Below, in pieces: positions 43,711-55,465 of a stretch of 64,000 nucleotides of DNA. Every line of letters starts with the position of its first letter. Within the stretch, counting starts at the first letter, position 1. This DNA comes from Azorinus chamasolen (lineage: Eukaryota; Mollusca; Bivalvia; Cardiida; Solecurtidae), in contig OY755237.1 of assembly GCA_963576725.1 (NCBI GenBank), positions 64,209,423 through 64,273,422 of the forward strand. The letters run 5' to 3'. The translations under genes were made by a program, and so were the position numbers. The notes beneath the pieces were generated by a model that saw nothing but the letters and a program-made list of their open reading frames with translations, did not search any database and was not told where the DNA came from.

Positions 43711-44743
43711 TTTACCTTTTGCATATTCATATAAGAAATAATTAGCCGAATTTTTATGATAGCATAATGAACGTAGGAATGTTTTATCATGGCAGAAACT
43801 ATAGAATTATATCTATATCATTTGCAAACTGAGCAGACCCTCATCACCGGCTTCTACAGGAGCTGTCTGATCTGGGTGTACTCTTTTGTGAAAGTATCAA
43901 AAGGTGTCTCTATCAGATAATGGATTTGTATAGCTCTTTACTGTTGCCTTTTTCGTTTTCATCAAAATGTGCCCCTTTAAACCAATCCCTCATTTGGCGC
44001 CTCTGCAAAAGTCATTAACAGTACGCCTTTCCACGCCTCTGTAATAGTCACTTCTTAAAACCATTGTAATAAATAGGAGCAAATGTTCTGTTTATAACAA
44101 TTGTTTCAAAACTACACAATTCTAATGTGTTCCTTTTCTCTAGTACATGCTCCTTTTCAGCAGATTTATTTAAAGAGGTTGGGTCTGAAAATAGCTTATG
44201 AGGGAAAGGGTTACAACTTTATATGATGAAAGTAGATTCTATAAAACATTAAGTCCATTAGTATTCATGGTATCAATATTTTTTCTTTACATGAATATTC
44301 ATAAAATAAAGGGTTCTATGATGACATCTATTTTAAACAGTTCTCTTCTTTTCTCTATAACCTTCATAGCTCCTCAAGAGTGTCAGTTTCAAATCTCCAA
44401 CGGGTGAACACACCACCAGCCAGTGTTCCACCCCTACGGCTTGTAAGCCGTCTCTCCAGCTCAGAGTGATAGGGAAGCTTATATGGATTAGGGTACTCCG
44501 TGTTTCCATGGCTTTATAAAGCTTATTTTTCAGTGTTGTACTTATGTAGAAGATTTATTTACATTTATGTGATCTTTTTATATCACAGCTTTAATGTACC
44601 TTAACCCTTCGCTTGCTGAATTTTAAAGTACATTTCTCCTTCTTTACCCATGTCCTGTTGTATATTTACATATATCTTCACTGTCTACAGGTATTTCGCT
44701 GTGCAATCACTGCTGTGGAGTGCACTGGTTGCACAATCAACTT

Positions 44744-44811
44744 GTAAATAGTGCAGACCCTGATGAGACAGCTCCTGCAGGAGCTGTCTCATCTGGGTCT
44801 TCACTATTTAC
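44744..44811 (+). repeat. A/E-type core with PstI-like centre
   Basis: GTAAATAGTGCAGACCCTGA, centre GACAGCTCCTGCAGGAGCTG, return TCATCTGGGTCTTCACTATT. Arms vary symmetrically relative to other copies. Confidence 0.82.
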
Positions 44812-46010
44812 AGGTCGGTATATTGACGTGAATAGCAAGAGAAGGGTTAATTGTTGTTTTTAAATTGATCAAAGCATTTCTTGTTGTTGGCCACCTGTAA
44901 ACAGGATTAGGACCACACAGTGACAGACTGTGATCTGACACAGCAGCAAGTAAAGACGCAACTGGTATTAACACAAAGCAGCCAGTAATGATCCCTTTTC
45001 TGGATAATCCCACATTTTTGCGCCTCTACAAACAGAGTAGACCCAGAACAGACAGCTCCTGTAGGAGCTGTCTGATCAAGGTCTGCTCTGTTTGCTTATA
45101 GGAATAATGTAGATCTGATTCTGCAGTTTCATGAATGGCCAATAAAAAGAAAAAGTATTATTTAATGTTCAAACATGATTAGCATTTTATTCTGTAAATA
45201 TTCATGCAAGAAATAATTAATCTATGAATATTAATAGCTAAATTTTGATAATGACATGGTGAACAAGAGAATATTTCACCATTGGCAGAAACTGTAAATC
45301 ATATCTAGATTGTTTCATAAGCAATAAGGCAGACCTTGACTAGATGGCTCCTACAAGAGCTGTCTGATCTGGGTTTTCTCTGTTTTCAAAGACGTGAAAA
45401 TGTGTCTTTATGAGATAAAGAGTTAATGTTCAAACATAATTAAAATTTTCATTTTTTCTTAACCCTTAACTCCATGAATATTTATGTAAGAAATAATGAC
45501 ATGGCAAATATTTAGATTATAGGAATAGAGGAATGTTTGGCTAGGAAAAAAACTATAAAATCACATCTATATAATTTCATAAACAAACAGAGCAGACACT
45601 GATCAGATGGCTCCTACAGGAGCCTTCTGATCTGGTTCTACTCTGTTTGCAAAGGCGTGAAAAAGCATTTGTATAAGGGAAATGGTTAAAGAGACTGGTA
45701 TCTTGGCCTTTGTATACAGTTCTCAATTTTTCGGCAATACCGTATTATGTATAATGCTGGCTGCTTTTGTCAGGTTGACCCCACCCAATGACATAGTGGC
45801 CCCCACCCACATCAGATTGACTGGTACACAGAGACTTTGCATTTTCAGAGTCTTATAGAGCATGCAGGTTTTCAGAATCTACTGCCGCTGACTAGTGTTG
45901 AGTTTGAGACGGTACAAACGATGGTCCGAGATATCGCCAGTCATCTAAGGCATCTACAGGTTGGGTCACCATCATTATGACAATCATCCTGTTGCTCAAC
46001 ACAACATCTA

Positions 46011-46212
46011 TTAACCTATACAACACTGAATTTTCAAATGGACTATTCCTAAATTAAAAAAGGTCAAGCTTATAGTGAATATTTAGGGATATTTTCCAAA
46101 GAAAAGTACGGTTCAGACCCTGTTGAGAGGACTCTAATAGGAGCCCTCTCATCTTGGTCTACACTGTATGCAAAGGACATTAGTGACTTGTGTCGCACAA
46201 TGTAAGGGTTAA
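46011..46212 (+). repeat. Type E element
   Basis: TTAACCTATACAACACTGAA, TTTTCAAATGGACTATTCC, core with GTTGAGAGGACTCTAATAGG, end CACAATGTAAGGGTTAA. Same flank order as the copy at 28218. Confidence 0.8.
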
Positions 46213-46800
46213 CACGGCAAAGAGATGTGAAAAAGTTAAATTTAGTTTGACCCTTTACTCCATAAATACGGTGTATGGAAACAGAGCGGACCCTGATAAA
46301 ACGCTCCTTCAGGATCTGGCTATACTCTTGGTCTACTCTGTTTGCAAACGTGTTAAAAGGCGTATCTAGGGAGTAAAGAGTTAACTCTCTACTTTTCTTA
46401 AGGGATTGTATTGAATCTAAAACTGAAAGGAACCTGAATTGTTAAATGGACTGAAACTGACAAAGTTTCTCATATGTACTTATCAAATAATTATATAGTG
46501 TTCATCTTTGTTGCAATATTGTTGTGTGTATGTTATGCCCATTGAATAACACTTCTACATCAACATGTTTTGAAAATTCCGAGTTGTCTGTCAGATTGCA
46601 CCATAAGAAGGGTCTACATTGTTTATAGATGGCATTTAAAGAGTTAACAAAGAGCATGAATTGTGTTTTATTTTCAGCTTCTTGTTACAGTAAATACCCT
46701 AGATGTTCACAAACTAAGGCAAGCAGTGCAGACTCAGATAAAGTTGCTCCTGAACGAGTCATGTGATCAGGGTCTACATATCTTGATACTCTATGTAGTG

Positions 46801-47016
46801 CAGTAAAACCTCTCTATAACGACCACTAAATTACATCAAGTATTTTGTGTTAAAGGCAGGTGGATGCTTAAAGCAATTAAAGCAAGGTGAAAGTAAAACA
46901 GAATGCTCCTATGGGAGCGTTCTGTTTTACATTCACCTTGCCTTAAGCAACCATCTGCCCAAAATACCAACTAGTTAACACAAATTTAGTGGTCGTTATA
47001 GAGAGGTTTTACTGTA
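46801..47016. repeat. Type C palindromic element, complete
   Basis: CAGTAAAACCTCTCTATAAC to GTTATAGAGAGGTTTTACTG with a duplicated AAAGCAATT segment in the left arm; centre ATGCTCCTATGGGAGCGT. Confidence 0.86.
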
Positions 47017-47284
47017 CATCTAAAATTATCAAAATGGTACAGAATTTACCTACTGCATAACCGCCATAATAAACACTTCACTCATAGGTGGTAGCTTAAT
47101 TCAGACTGAAAGCTTTCTGCATCGTTTTCATTCTGCATTAAGCAAACAACTGTGTGCAATATGCTTGAAGCCCTTTTGTTTATTATAGATAATGTGATAC
47201 TATAAACAATTTGAGTGTCATAATATTTAGGGTAAATACAGTAACAAATGTTTATATCTAGATTTACCTTAACCCTTTACTCCA

Positions 47285-47702
47285 TTAACCCTTTACTCCA
47301 TGAATCAGAGGTCCAGATCAGATGCCTAAATTAAAACATTTTCAAGAATAACTCCTTTATTTCTCCACCAAACCCTATACTGTGACCATTCATACATGTG
47401 TACATGTATAGGGTTTGGTGGAGAAATGGCGATTTTAGTATTTGGGTATGCACCCTTATCTGTAGCTCTGATGAATATTCATGTAAGAAATAATGATGTC
47501 ATTAATATTAATTGGATTAATTTGTTATAATATCACATGGACAAAGGAATTTTTAGGCTTGGCAGAAACTGAAAATTCATATCTTTATCATATAAGCAAA
47601 CAGAGCAGACCCTGATCAGACGGCTCCTATAGGAGCCGTCTGATCTTGGTCTACTCTGTTTGCAAAGGCGTAGAAAAGCGTATTTATGGAGTAAAGGGTT
47701 AA
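47285..47702 (+). repeat. Type A TTAA element with a type I element inserted at 47305-47471
   Basis: The A start TTAACCCTTTACTCCATGAA is cut by TCAGAGGTCCAG...TCTGTAGCTCTGA and resumes TGAATATTCATGTAAGAAAT. Core 47596-47663, end ATGGAGTAAAGGGTTAA. A second copy of the first 16 bp of A precedes it (47269-47284). Confidence 0.83.
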
Positions 47703-48126
47703 TGCCCCTTTCTATGTCATTGCAAACCGAGTAGACCCAGATCATACGGCTCCAGTATGAGCCATCTGATCAGGGTCTGCTCTATTTGCTTCTGAAATAT
47801 TACAGATCTGATCCTACAGTTCCTGTCCCAATGAAAAATGCCCTTGTTCTTGGTGCCATTATAAAAATTCAGTCAATATATTATTCGTGACATCATTATT
47901 TCTTACATGAATATTCATGAAGTAAATGGTTATTGTCTGTAAATGCATACTGATACATTACCAATCTTCTCCTGCTGAAAAAAAACCTAATGTCTGGTTT
48001 TCTGACTTCCAACTTTTTTAAGGCTTTTAGAATCTACAGACTGAGTGTCAAATAGCTTGGATTCCTGATGATCATCTGGATCCAAACTGTTTGCAAATGC
48101 AAGTTGATTTGTTTAGCATTAGAAGG

Positions 48127-48205
48127 GTTAGCACTGCTTTCTAGTCCTGTGGGTTAGCACTGCTTACTAGTCCCATGGGTTAGCACTGCTTACTAGTGCC
48201 ATGTA
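48127..48205 (+). repeat. Short tandem repeat, three units of about 27 bp
   Basis: GGTTAGCACTGCTTACTAGT recurs three times with C/T and G/A variants. Confidence 0.88.
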
Positions 48206-49242
48206 ACTGCTTTATATGTTGTGGCTTTTATATAATACGCATGCTTGTAGGATAACTGCTTGTAGATTTAGCATAATGAGTAACAGCAACACACAATGAA
48301 CAGACAAAATGGAATGCAGGCAGTTAGCTGTACAACTTGTGTTGGATATTTAACCCTTTCCTTTATATAAATGCCTTTTCACGCATTTACAAACAGAGTA
48401 GACCCAGATCAAACAGCTCCTATAGGAGCTGTCTGATCAGGATCTGCTTTGTTTGCTGATGGAATTTGATAGATCTGGTTCTATTTCATTGCAAAGGTGT
48501 GAAAAGGCGTTTATATTATTTAAAGGTATGATAATTTTTCATATGCACAAATATCATTCATGGATAGCTAATTTTAATGATTTAAGATTTATATGTTATC
48601 TTTTGTCTGTCATAAATATCGTGTTTGTATATAATTTTGAAAATGTCATTCATCGTAAATTATTCTAGAATTTAATCAAATTTGTTATCTACATTTTATC
48701 CAACTTATTTGAAAAAAAATCTATATAAATGTGTAAATGACTTAAACTTGTAATTTATAACTTCCGAATGACTACATTATAATGCAAACAAGGAAAATGA
48801 TTAATGATTAGTTGAATTTTTTTACCATTTCCCTGTTCTATGTTTAATCCAAATTTCAATACCTGCTGAATATTCATGGACATGATGGATATAATGAAAT
48901 ATGGAAAATGGAATATTGTAGCCATTTTAGAAACTAAAGAAACAGATCTATCAAATTCCATGGGCAAACAAAGCAGACCCAGATCAGACGGCTCCTAAAG
49001 GAGTAGTCTGATCTGGGTCTTCTCTGTTTGCAAATGCTTGAAAAGACTTTTGAATGACGGAAAGGGTTAATGGAATATAAACAGGGGAATTTTATACCAT
49101 GACAGAAACTGTAGAATCATATCTACATTATTCCATAAGCAAACAGATCAGCCTCTGGTTTGAAGGCTCCTACAGGATCTGTCTGATCTTGATCTAATCT
49201 GTTTGCAGAGGAATCTAAAGGCATTTATATCTGGTAAAAGAT

Positions 49243-49472
49243 TAACCCATTCCCTCATGTTGATGACTTTTTACGACTCTGTAAAAGTAACTTTGTGAAA
49301 CCATTGTGATAAATAGAGCATTTGCTTCTATAGGAGCAAATGCTCTATTTATCACAATGGTTTCAAACTACAAAATTCTAAAAAAATAAATTCCTCTTCT
49401 CAAGTAATGCTCCTTTTCGGTAGATTTATTCAAAGAGGTTGTATCTAAAAATAGCCTATGAAGGAAAGGGTT
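49243..49472 (-). repeat. Type B TTAA element
   Basis: TTAACCCATTCCCTCATGTT to ATGAAGGAAAGGGTTA with core GAAACCATTGTGATAAATAG, centre CTTCTATAGGAG. Confidence 0.86.
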
Positions 49473-50209
49473 ATTCATCCTTTACCTTATGAATATTTAT
49501 GTAAGAAACAATGATATCATGAATATTTATTACTCGGAATTTTATAATAGCATACGTTCTCAGGACATGTTAGTATTGGTAGAAATTGTAGAGTCTGGTC
49601 TATCAAACAGAACAGACCCTGATCAAATGGCTACCACAGGAGCTGTGATCAGAACCTTGTCTTTGCAAACATCAGCACCTTCTGGGTGTAATGAACTTAT
49701 CTGTTGCCCATTGTGTTTATAGATTGACTTGTTGTTCACAGGGTGAAAAGGTGAACACAGTGTAACCTGAACTCCTTAACTCCTTGGTGCAGTTAATCTG
49801 GAATTTGTAATTACCTATGTAAAATGTCTGGATCCAGGCAAGATGCTGAGTAACTCAGATTGTGTAACAGGATCCAAACAACTCAGTACTCTGGCTGTAT
49901 GTTTTAAGTGAAATAAGAGAAATGTTTATTTTGAGAATTGAAGCAGACAAAAAATATTGCGGACAATAATTATTACCATACTTAGCTTGCAAAAAGTTTA
50001 CATGTATTCAATTATGGATAGAAATATGAGATTCACATCTCACAGCTTTGTGGTCCCTTATAAAACTTAGCCATACAGAACATTAGCAAACAACTTTATA
50101 CAAATAGTTCGGATCCAAATCATTATTGCGGTAAGTCAATATGTCAGCATAATTGGCTGCTAAGTTCATTATATCCCGAGGTTGACCATGTTTGCATAAC
50201 ATTCACTTA

Positions 50210-50643
50210 TTAATCCATTCCCGCATATTGACGCCTTTGACGCCTCTGTAAAAATCACTTTTTGAAACAATTGTGATAAATACAGCATTTGCTCCTATAG
50301 GAGCAAATGCTCTATTTATCACAATGGTTTCAAACTACAAAATTCTAAAACCTGTTGGCACCATTGAAAACAGTGCAGTCCCAGGTCAGATGCCGCCTTT
50401 TCAAGGCGGCATCTGACCTGGGACTTCACTGTTTTCTGTATTATTTTAGCCCAAGCATACAGGTTTTTAAAAACGAATGTTTCACTAATATACCTTTATT
50501 ATTTAGTTTAGAATTATATTTAATATGAATTTATTATTGCAGACGACACTTTTAAATTTGGCGCCAAAAGAGTTAATGCTCCTTTTCGGTAGATTTATTC
50601 AAAGAGGTTGGACCTAAAAATAGCCTTTGAGGGAATGGGTTAA
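50210..50643 (-). repeat. Type B element carrying an inserted K element
   Basis: The B core is complete (GAAACAATTG to CAATGGTTTC). B stops after CTACAAAATTCTAAAA and resumes at about 50570 with TTAATGCTCCTTTTCGG. Between them lies the K element: a 71-bp palindrome at 50366-50436 (AAACAGTGCAGTCCCAGGTC, centre GCCGCCTTTTCAAGGCGGC), a GCAGACGACA motif and the end GGCGCCAAAAGAGTTAA, which resembles a type D end. Confidence 0.8.
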
Positions 50644-51224
50644 ACATTTGCCTCCTACACCTTTTGATGCCTTTGCAAACAGTAGATGCAGATAATATGG
50701 CTCCTGAATTGCATAAAATTATGGAATCATAGATCTGACAAGACGGTTTGTGCCATTCCCTTTGTTCTTATTGCCATTATAAAAATTCAGCTACGGTAAT
50801 CCATATTCATAATGTCATGATTTCTTATCCCTGATAGGCTATTTTTAGATCCAACCTCTTTGAATAAATCTACCGAAAAGTAGCATTAATTAGAGAAAAG
50901 GAAAATTTTAAAATTTTGTAGTTCTGAATCCCTTGTGATAAATAGAGCATTAAATTTTGGTCCTTAGAAGCAATGCTCTATTTATCACAATGGTTTCAAA
51001 AAGTGACTTTAAAGAGGCATAGAAAGGCGAATTTATGGAGGAAAGGGCTATATAAATATTCATTAGGTAAACGGTGAAGCCAATATACATGTAGGAACCA
51101 TGCACAGCAAGACCTCTCTGTAAGGACCACAGCAAATAAACAGGGTATCCTTACAGGCAGGTTGCAGCTTAATGGAACTAATGCAGAAAGTTCCTTTGGA
51201 TGCTTTCTTCCATACTTTTGTTAC

Positions 51225-51480
51225 ATGATACAGATAATTTACCTGACTTAAGTGTATTATACAGGTAATTTACCTGACTTTTGTATATCATACAGATAAT
51301 TTACCTGGCTTTAGTATATCGAGGGCTTGGTGCAAGGAGTTAGAACAGTTTTGCACCAAGCCTTCGATATGATACAGGTAATTTACTTGGCTTTAGTATA
51401 TGAGAAAGGTAATTACCTGGCTTTAATGTGTGATAAAGGTAATTTACCTGGCTTTAGTGTATGATAAATGTTAATTTACC
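51225..51480 (+). repeat. Tandem repeat of about 31 bp with an H palindrome inserted
   Basis: GGTAATTTACCTGGCTTTAG recurs about eight times. An H copy (ATATCGAGGGCTTGGTGCAA... to ...GCCTTCGATAT, 51316-51370), missing much of its middle, interrupts the array. The array ends about 20 bp before the exon acceptor. Confidence 0.87.
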
Positions 51481-51499
51481 TGGTCCTTTCCATTAACAG

Positions 51500-51617
51500 A
51501 GTCTACTTCATGACATGGACAACAAACGGACAAAGCTGGAGGAAGTCCTCGCCAAGGCGGAAACCTTACACAAGGCCTCAGACAGCGAGACTGAGAAAAA
51601 GGGCATCAAAGAAAAAG
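51500..51617 (+). CDS. DMD: Dystrophin exon equivalent to human DMD exon 52
   Basis: Encodes SLLHDMDNKRTKLEEVLAKA then KASDSETEKKGIKEK. This is the middle of the repeat after hinge 3, parallel to human QDLEQRRPQLEELITAAQ. Exactly 118 bp, as in human, phase 0 in and 1 out. Acceptor is CATTAACAG and donor GTATGG. The upstream intron is 11.1 kb of palindromic elements. Another frame here stays open for 78 codons but shows no homology and is a shadow. Confidence 0.92.
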
Positions 51618-52376
51618 GTATGGGCTATTCTAACAGATTTGAAATGCCACTCAGGTAGATCTGTGTGTCCATGTACAGCTTGTCCGGAGCATTATCTCCT
51701 TTAAATAGCTGAGGTAAGAATGTCGAACTTGGTGCCTGAGTACATTTTGGGATGGCAGAGTGTCACATACTATTTTCAGGTCTCTGTGACCTTGACCTTG
51801 AACTCTGACCTCAGTTATAGAAAAACCTTGTCCGTAGCATATCTCCTATATTATTTTAGGTAAAAATGCTGATTTTGGTGTGAGAGTACATCTTGGGATG
51901 GCAAAGTGTCACATACCATTTTCAGGTCTCTGTGATCTTGACTATGTGTCCGGATACAGCTTGTCCGGAGCATATCTCCTATATTACTTAGGGTAAGGAA
52001 TCTTGCGATGATGGAGTGTTTCATACCATTTTCAGGTCTCTTGACCTTGACTTTTGACCTGAGCTATAGAAAAAACTTGTCCTGAGTGTATCTCCTTTAT
52101 AGCTTGAGGTAGAAATGCAAAAGAAACAAGTAAATGTTGTATTGCTATGCAATACATGAGTCTCCCACCAGATTAAAAAAAACAACCTCCTCTGACCCAC
52201 CCACCCATGGTGTAGTTGACTATGGTATAAACATGACCAACCTGAATTGTATTTGTAAAAATCATAAAAACAATATGAAAAAGGGGAGTAACTCCAATAA
52301 TATTGATGCTAGAGTTATGGCCCTTTAATCAGTTGCCAGCATTCAAAAGATTAAGACTCAATTTTTATCTTTTCAG
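51618..52376. other. Dystrophin intron 52: tandem units of about 145 bp
   Basis: About four units marked by CTTGTCCGGAGCATATCTCC at 51679, 51827, 51970 and 52077, with GTGTCACATACCATTTTCAG and TCTCTGTGACCTTGACC. This is another bivalve-style satellite segment, without recognisable hairpin ends. Confidence 0.78.
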
Positions 52377-52579
52377 CGGACAAGCTCCAGGAGCACTGGG
52401 ATCAGACCCTTTCAAGTGCCCGCCAGAGACAGACTGAGCTGGATGACATGCTGCTGGAGTGTCGACAGTTTGACGAGCTGTACGCAGAATTTGATAGGTG
52501 GCTAGTCACAGTTGAGGAGGAGCTTAGTGTAGACACACCTGCTAATATAAATACTAGGAGACTTCAGAAACAAAACAAG
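52377..52579 (+). CDS. DMD: Dystrophin exon equivalent to human DMD exon 53
   Basis: Encodes ADKLQEHWDQTLSSARQRQ, TELDDMLLECRQFDELYAEF and DRWLVTVEEELSVD. It closes one spectrin repeat (conserved Trp in EHWDQ) and opens the next (FDRWL). It is 203 bp against 212 in human, three codons shorter, with matching phases (1 in, 0 out). Acceptor is TTATCTTTTCAG and donor GTAAAT. Confidence 0.93.
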
Positions 52580-53686
52580 GTAAATATAGACAATCATCAA
52601 TTGATGGCGCAGTTTTAGTCAACATGACATTTAGCCCTTTAACGCTTTCCCTGTTCTATATCTTTTTCAAATTCCAATACCTACTGAATATTCATAGACA
52701 AAATAGTTATAATGAAATATGGAAGGTGGAAAATTGTAGCCAGTTTAGAAAGTAAAAAAACAGATCTTTCAAATTCTATTAACAAACAGGGCAGACCCTG
52801 ATCAGACAGCTCCTATAGGTCTACTCTGTTTGCAAATGCGTGAAAACACGTTTATATGAGGGAAAGGGTTAACCCTTTACTTCATGATTATTAATGTAAA
52901 AAATAATGACAACTCATACATTTCTTATCTGATATGTACACCAAATGTGCTGAGAATGTTTATATTGTAGGGCACTTTCTGACTTGGTCAGTGTTCTTTT
53001 TGCTTACCTGAATATTGTACCTTTATCTTAATAGACACATACAGTTATATTTGTTATTGGTTTATATTGGTTAATAATTTATATTGGTTAATGGGTTTTT
53101 TTATAGATTGGTTAACTCTGTATTCCTAGATCACTAATGAATTATTCACATTTGTACTTCACAAAAGCGGGTGTTAAGTGCTCATGCATGCAAGGTGGCC
53201 GGAAAATGTCACCCCTATATTTCTCACCGTTGTTGTATTTTCTGGTCCTTCTGGATCATAAGTTTCTATCCTATTAGTTATGAACATTGAATACTGCATA
53301 AGCCGATGCTAGGGGTGTGTGAGTAGTGTTGCACTTTAAATAACTGCTCATGAATACAGTAAAACCTCTCTATAACTGCCACTAAATTACATCAAGTATT
53401 TTGTGTTAAAGGCAGGTGGCTGCTTAAAGCAAGGTGAAAGTAATTTCACCTTGCTATAAGCAGCCACCTGCCCTAAATACCAACTGTCTTCATCGGAAAT
53501 TGCAAACAGTGTAGACCTAGATCTGATCAGAATTTTCATTGTTTGTCTTTAATTATTTTTGAACGAGTTTGGAATGGTTTCAGCTTAACAATTATGAATT
53601 ATTCAGTATAGAATATTCAGTATTTAATGAATTAAGCTGTTGTAGTAATTGCTCTCGCTATTTTAGTAATTTTTCTCTCTGCACAG
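52580..53686. other. Dystrophin intron 53
   Basis: Contains A' 52639-52872 with a central core deletion, a C element with core deletion (53358-53490) and an A/E relic 53500-53545. 52930-53340 shows nothing recognisable. Confidence 0.66.
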
Positions 53687-53841
53687 ACGTTGCAGGCGGA
53701 AGTGTCGGACTGGCAGATAAAGATAGACAACCTAAAGCAGCTGGCAGAGAAGCTGGTAGAGGACTATAAGGATGATGACACGAGCCTCATCAAGCTCCAG
53801 CTGGAAAAACTTCTCACACGCTGGGCAGGCCTTCTCAACAG
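53687..53841 (+). CDS. DMD: Dystrophin exon equivalent to human DMD exon 54
   Basis: Encodes TLQAEVSDWQIKIDNLKQLA, EKLVEDYKDDDTSLIKLQLE and KLLTRWAGLLN. LVEDYKDDDT parallels human LLRDYSADDT. Exactly 155 bp as in human; phase 0 in, phase 2 out. Acceptor is CTCTGCACAG and donor GTATAC. The donor lies about 10 bp from the left end of an A element, so palindromic insertions crowd right up to the splice site. Confidence 0.93.
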
Positions 53842-55275
53842 GTATACCCAGGTTAACCCTTTCCCTGATGAATATTCATGTAAGAAAAAATGAGTATTAA
53901 TGAGTGGAAATTTTATAATGGCATATTTACACGTGAATTTTTTTATATTGGTAGAAACTGAGGAGTCTGATCTATTATAAATTCATAAGTCAACAGAGCA
54001 GACCCTGATTAGACTGAGCCGTCTGATGTGGGTCTACTCTGTTTGCAAAGGTGTGGAAAGGTGTTTATATAAGGAAAGGGTTAGGTCTGTCATAAGCAAC
54101 CACTTGCAGAATAAACGTTTGAGTCATGGAAAGCAAGTGACCGCTTAACCCATTCCCTCATACTGACACCTTTTGCTGGAAAAGGGACTTTTTGAAACCA
54201 TTGTGATAAATAGGAATAACATTTTCTGTCTGTCTGTCTGTCTGTCCGTCCATCAACAATTTTGATGTGACGAGATAACTCAAACAGTACTTTTCATATT
54301 GGTTTCATATTCAGGATATATGCTTAGTATCATCAGAGGAAGACACCTATATTTTTGGGTTGAATCGGATAACTATGTCTAGAGTTATCTGCCCTTGTTT
54401 CATCCAAAATGCCATAAACTTTGGTCAACACTTTTGATGTGATGTGATAATTCAGAGAGTATTCCACATACGGTATTTTGAACAATAATACTTGCATTAG
54501 ATGAATTGTTATAATAACACATGGACACAGGAATATTTGGCAATCGCGAAATTGCAGAATCATATCTATATTTTATCACAAGCAGACCTTGAGGAGCCGT
54601 CTGATCTGGGTCTACTGTTTGCAAAGCAATATATTCCCTTGTTTATATTAACCCTTTCCTCCATAGATATGCCTTTCTACGCCTCTGTAATAGTCACTTC
54701 TTGAAACCATTGTGATAAATTGAGCATTTGCTCTATAGGAGAAAATGCTCTATTTATCACAATGGTTTTAATACTACACAATTCTAACATTTTCCTTTCC
54801 TCTAGTAAGTGCTCCTTTTCGGTAGATTTATTCAAAGAGGTTTGATCTAAAAATAACCTATGAGGGAATTAAGGTCAGGGATAAGTGAATATATAGAACT
54901 TGTTTCATAAGTAGTATAGAATTACAAAAATTAATCTTTTGATTGCTGATTATGTACAGTGGAATAACTCATCAGTGGTTAATATAGACCTCAATCAGTA
55001 TGAAAGGCTGGACTTTACTGAAGGATGTTGAATGATGAACAGTGCAGATCCTAGTCAGATGGCTCCTCTAGTCGTTTTAATGTACATTGTTTGCTAAAGC
55101 CAATCAGTTTGTTTCCCCTATTTCTAAAAGGGTTAAACTTTAGGTGTAATCATTGATTACAAATTTGTTTACTGCTATTTCACATGTCAGTATCACATTG
55201 TCTACTATTTCAAATATCATTATCACAATTGCTTCTGTTTCACTTATCATTTCATATTTGTTTTATTTCCTTCAG
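53842..55275. other. Dystrophin intron 54
   Basis: Contains A 53853-54085 with a core deletion, a B start (54145-54215) fused to a TCTGTCTGTCTGTCCGTCC satellite fragment (54222-54500), A relics 54500-54625, B 54650-54871 and an E relic near 55030-55090. Confidence 0.66.
54650..54871 (-). repeat. Type B TTAA element, core 54702-54769
   Basis: TTAACCCTTTCCTCCATAGA, core GAAACCATTGTGATAAATTG, centre GCTCTATAGGAG. The right end ATGAGGGAATTAAGG is decayed. Confidence 0.84.
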
Positions 55276-55465
55276 ACTTGCAGACAACATCAAAGCTGCA
55301 GACAAGGCAATGCAGACACCGGAGCAGTATGATCTGGCGCTTTCTGAGTTCATGAACTGGATGGAGAACACCGAGAAGAGCACTGACAGGCTTGTAGATG
55401 AAACCAACAAACCAGAGGTTCTACAGAACAAAGACCTTTGCAACCTCTACCTGGAAGAGTTTCGG
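55276..55465 (+). CDS. DMD: Dystrophin exon equivalent to human DMD exon 55
   Basis: Last dystrophin exon visible. One base completes Arg, then LADNIKAADKAMQTPEQYD, a helix with ALSEFMNWMENTEKS, and QNKDLCNLYLEEFR. FMNWMENTEKS parallels human FLAWLTEAETT. Exactly 190 bp as in human, phase 2 in and 0 out. Acceptor is TTTATTTCCTTCAG and donor GTAAGT, the strongest donor of the series. The gene continues beyond the window. Confidence 0.93.

Larger units (their letters stand above)
40374..51499. other. Dystrophin intron 51, 11.1 kb of palindromic elements
   Basis: Main items: B 40684-40911, A reversed 41051-41209, small tandem repeat 41440-41530, B 41539-41763, paired A' 41914-42350, A 42750-42970, half G 43008-43082, A with AT-expanded centre near 43606-43680, B 43987-44213, E/A core 44744-44811, A cores about 45028 and 45583, E 46011-46212, C 46801-47016, I within A 47285-47702, A reversed core 47722-47789, 27-bp repeat 48127-48205, A core 48389-48456, A' about 48826-49069, B 49243-49472, D relic 49780-50000, B with K insert 50210-50643, B 50825-51047, tandem repeat 51225-51480. 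42480-42740 and 48490-48820 show nothing recognisable. No coding sequence seen. Confidence 0.68.

Noticed and set aside
51468..51704. A 78-codon + strand frame over the exon at 51500
   Set aside because: It is a different frame from dystrophin, gives a low-complexity basic peptide and reads into the intron.
991..55465. Spectrin-repeat exons as MACF1/dystonin, nesprin or spectrin
   Set aside because: The order of recognisable repeats, the hinge-3 position and the run of exon lengths and phases fit human DMD 43-55. None of the others would give this series.
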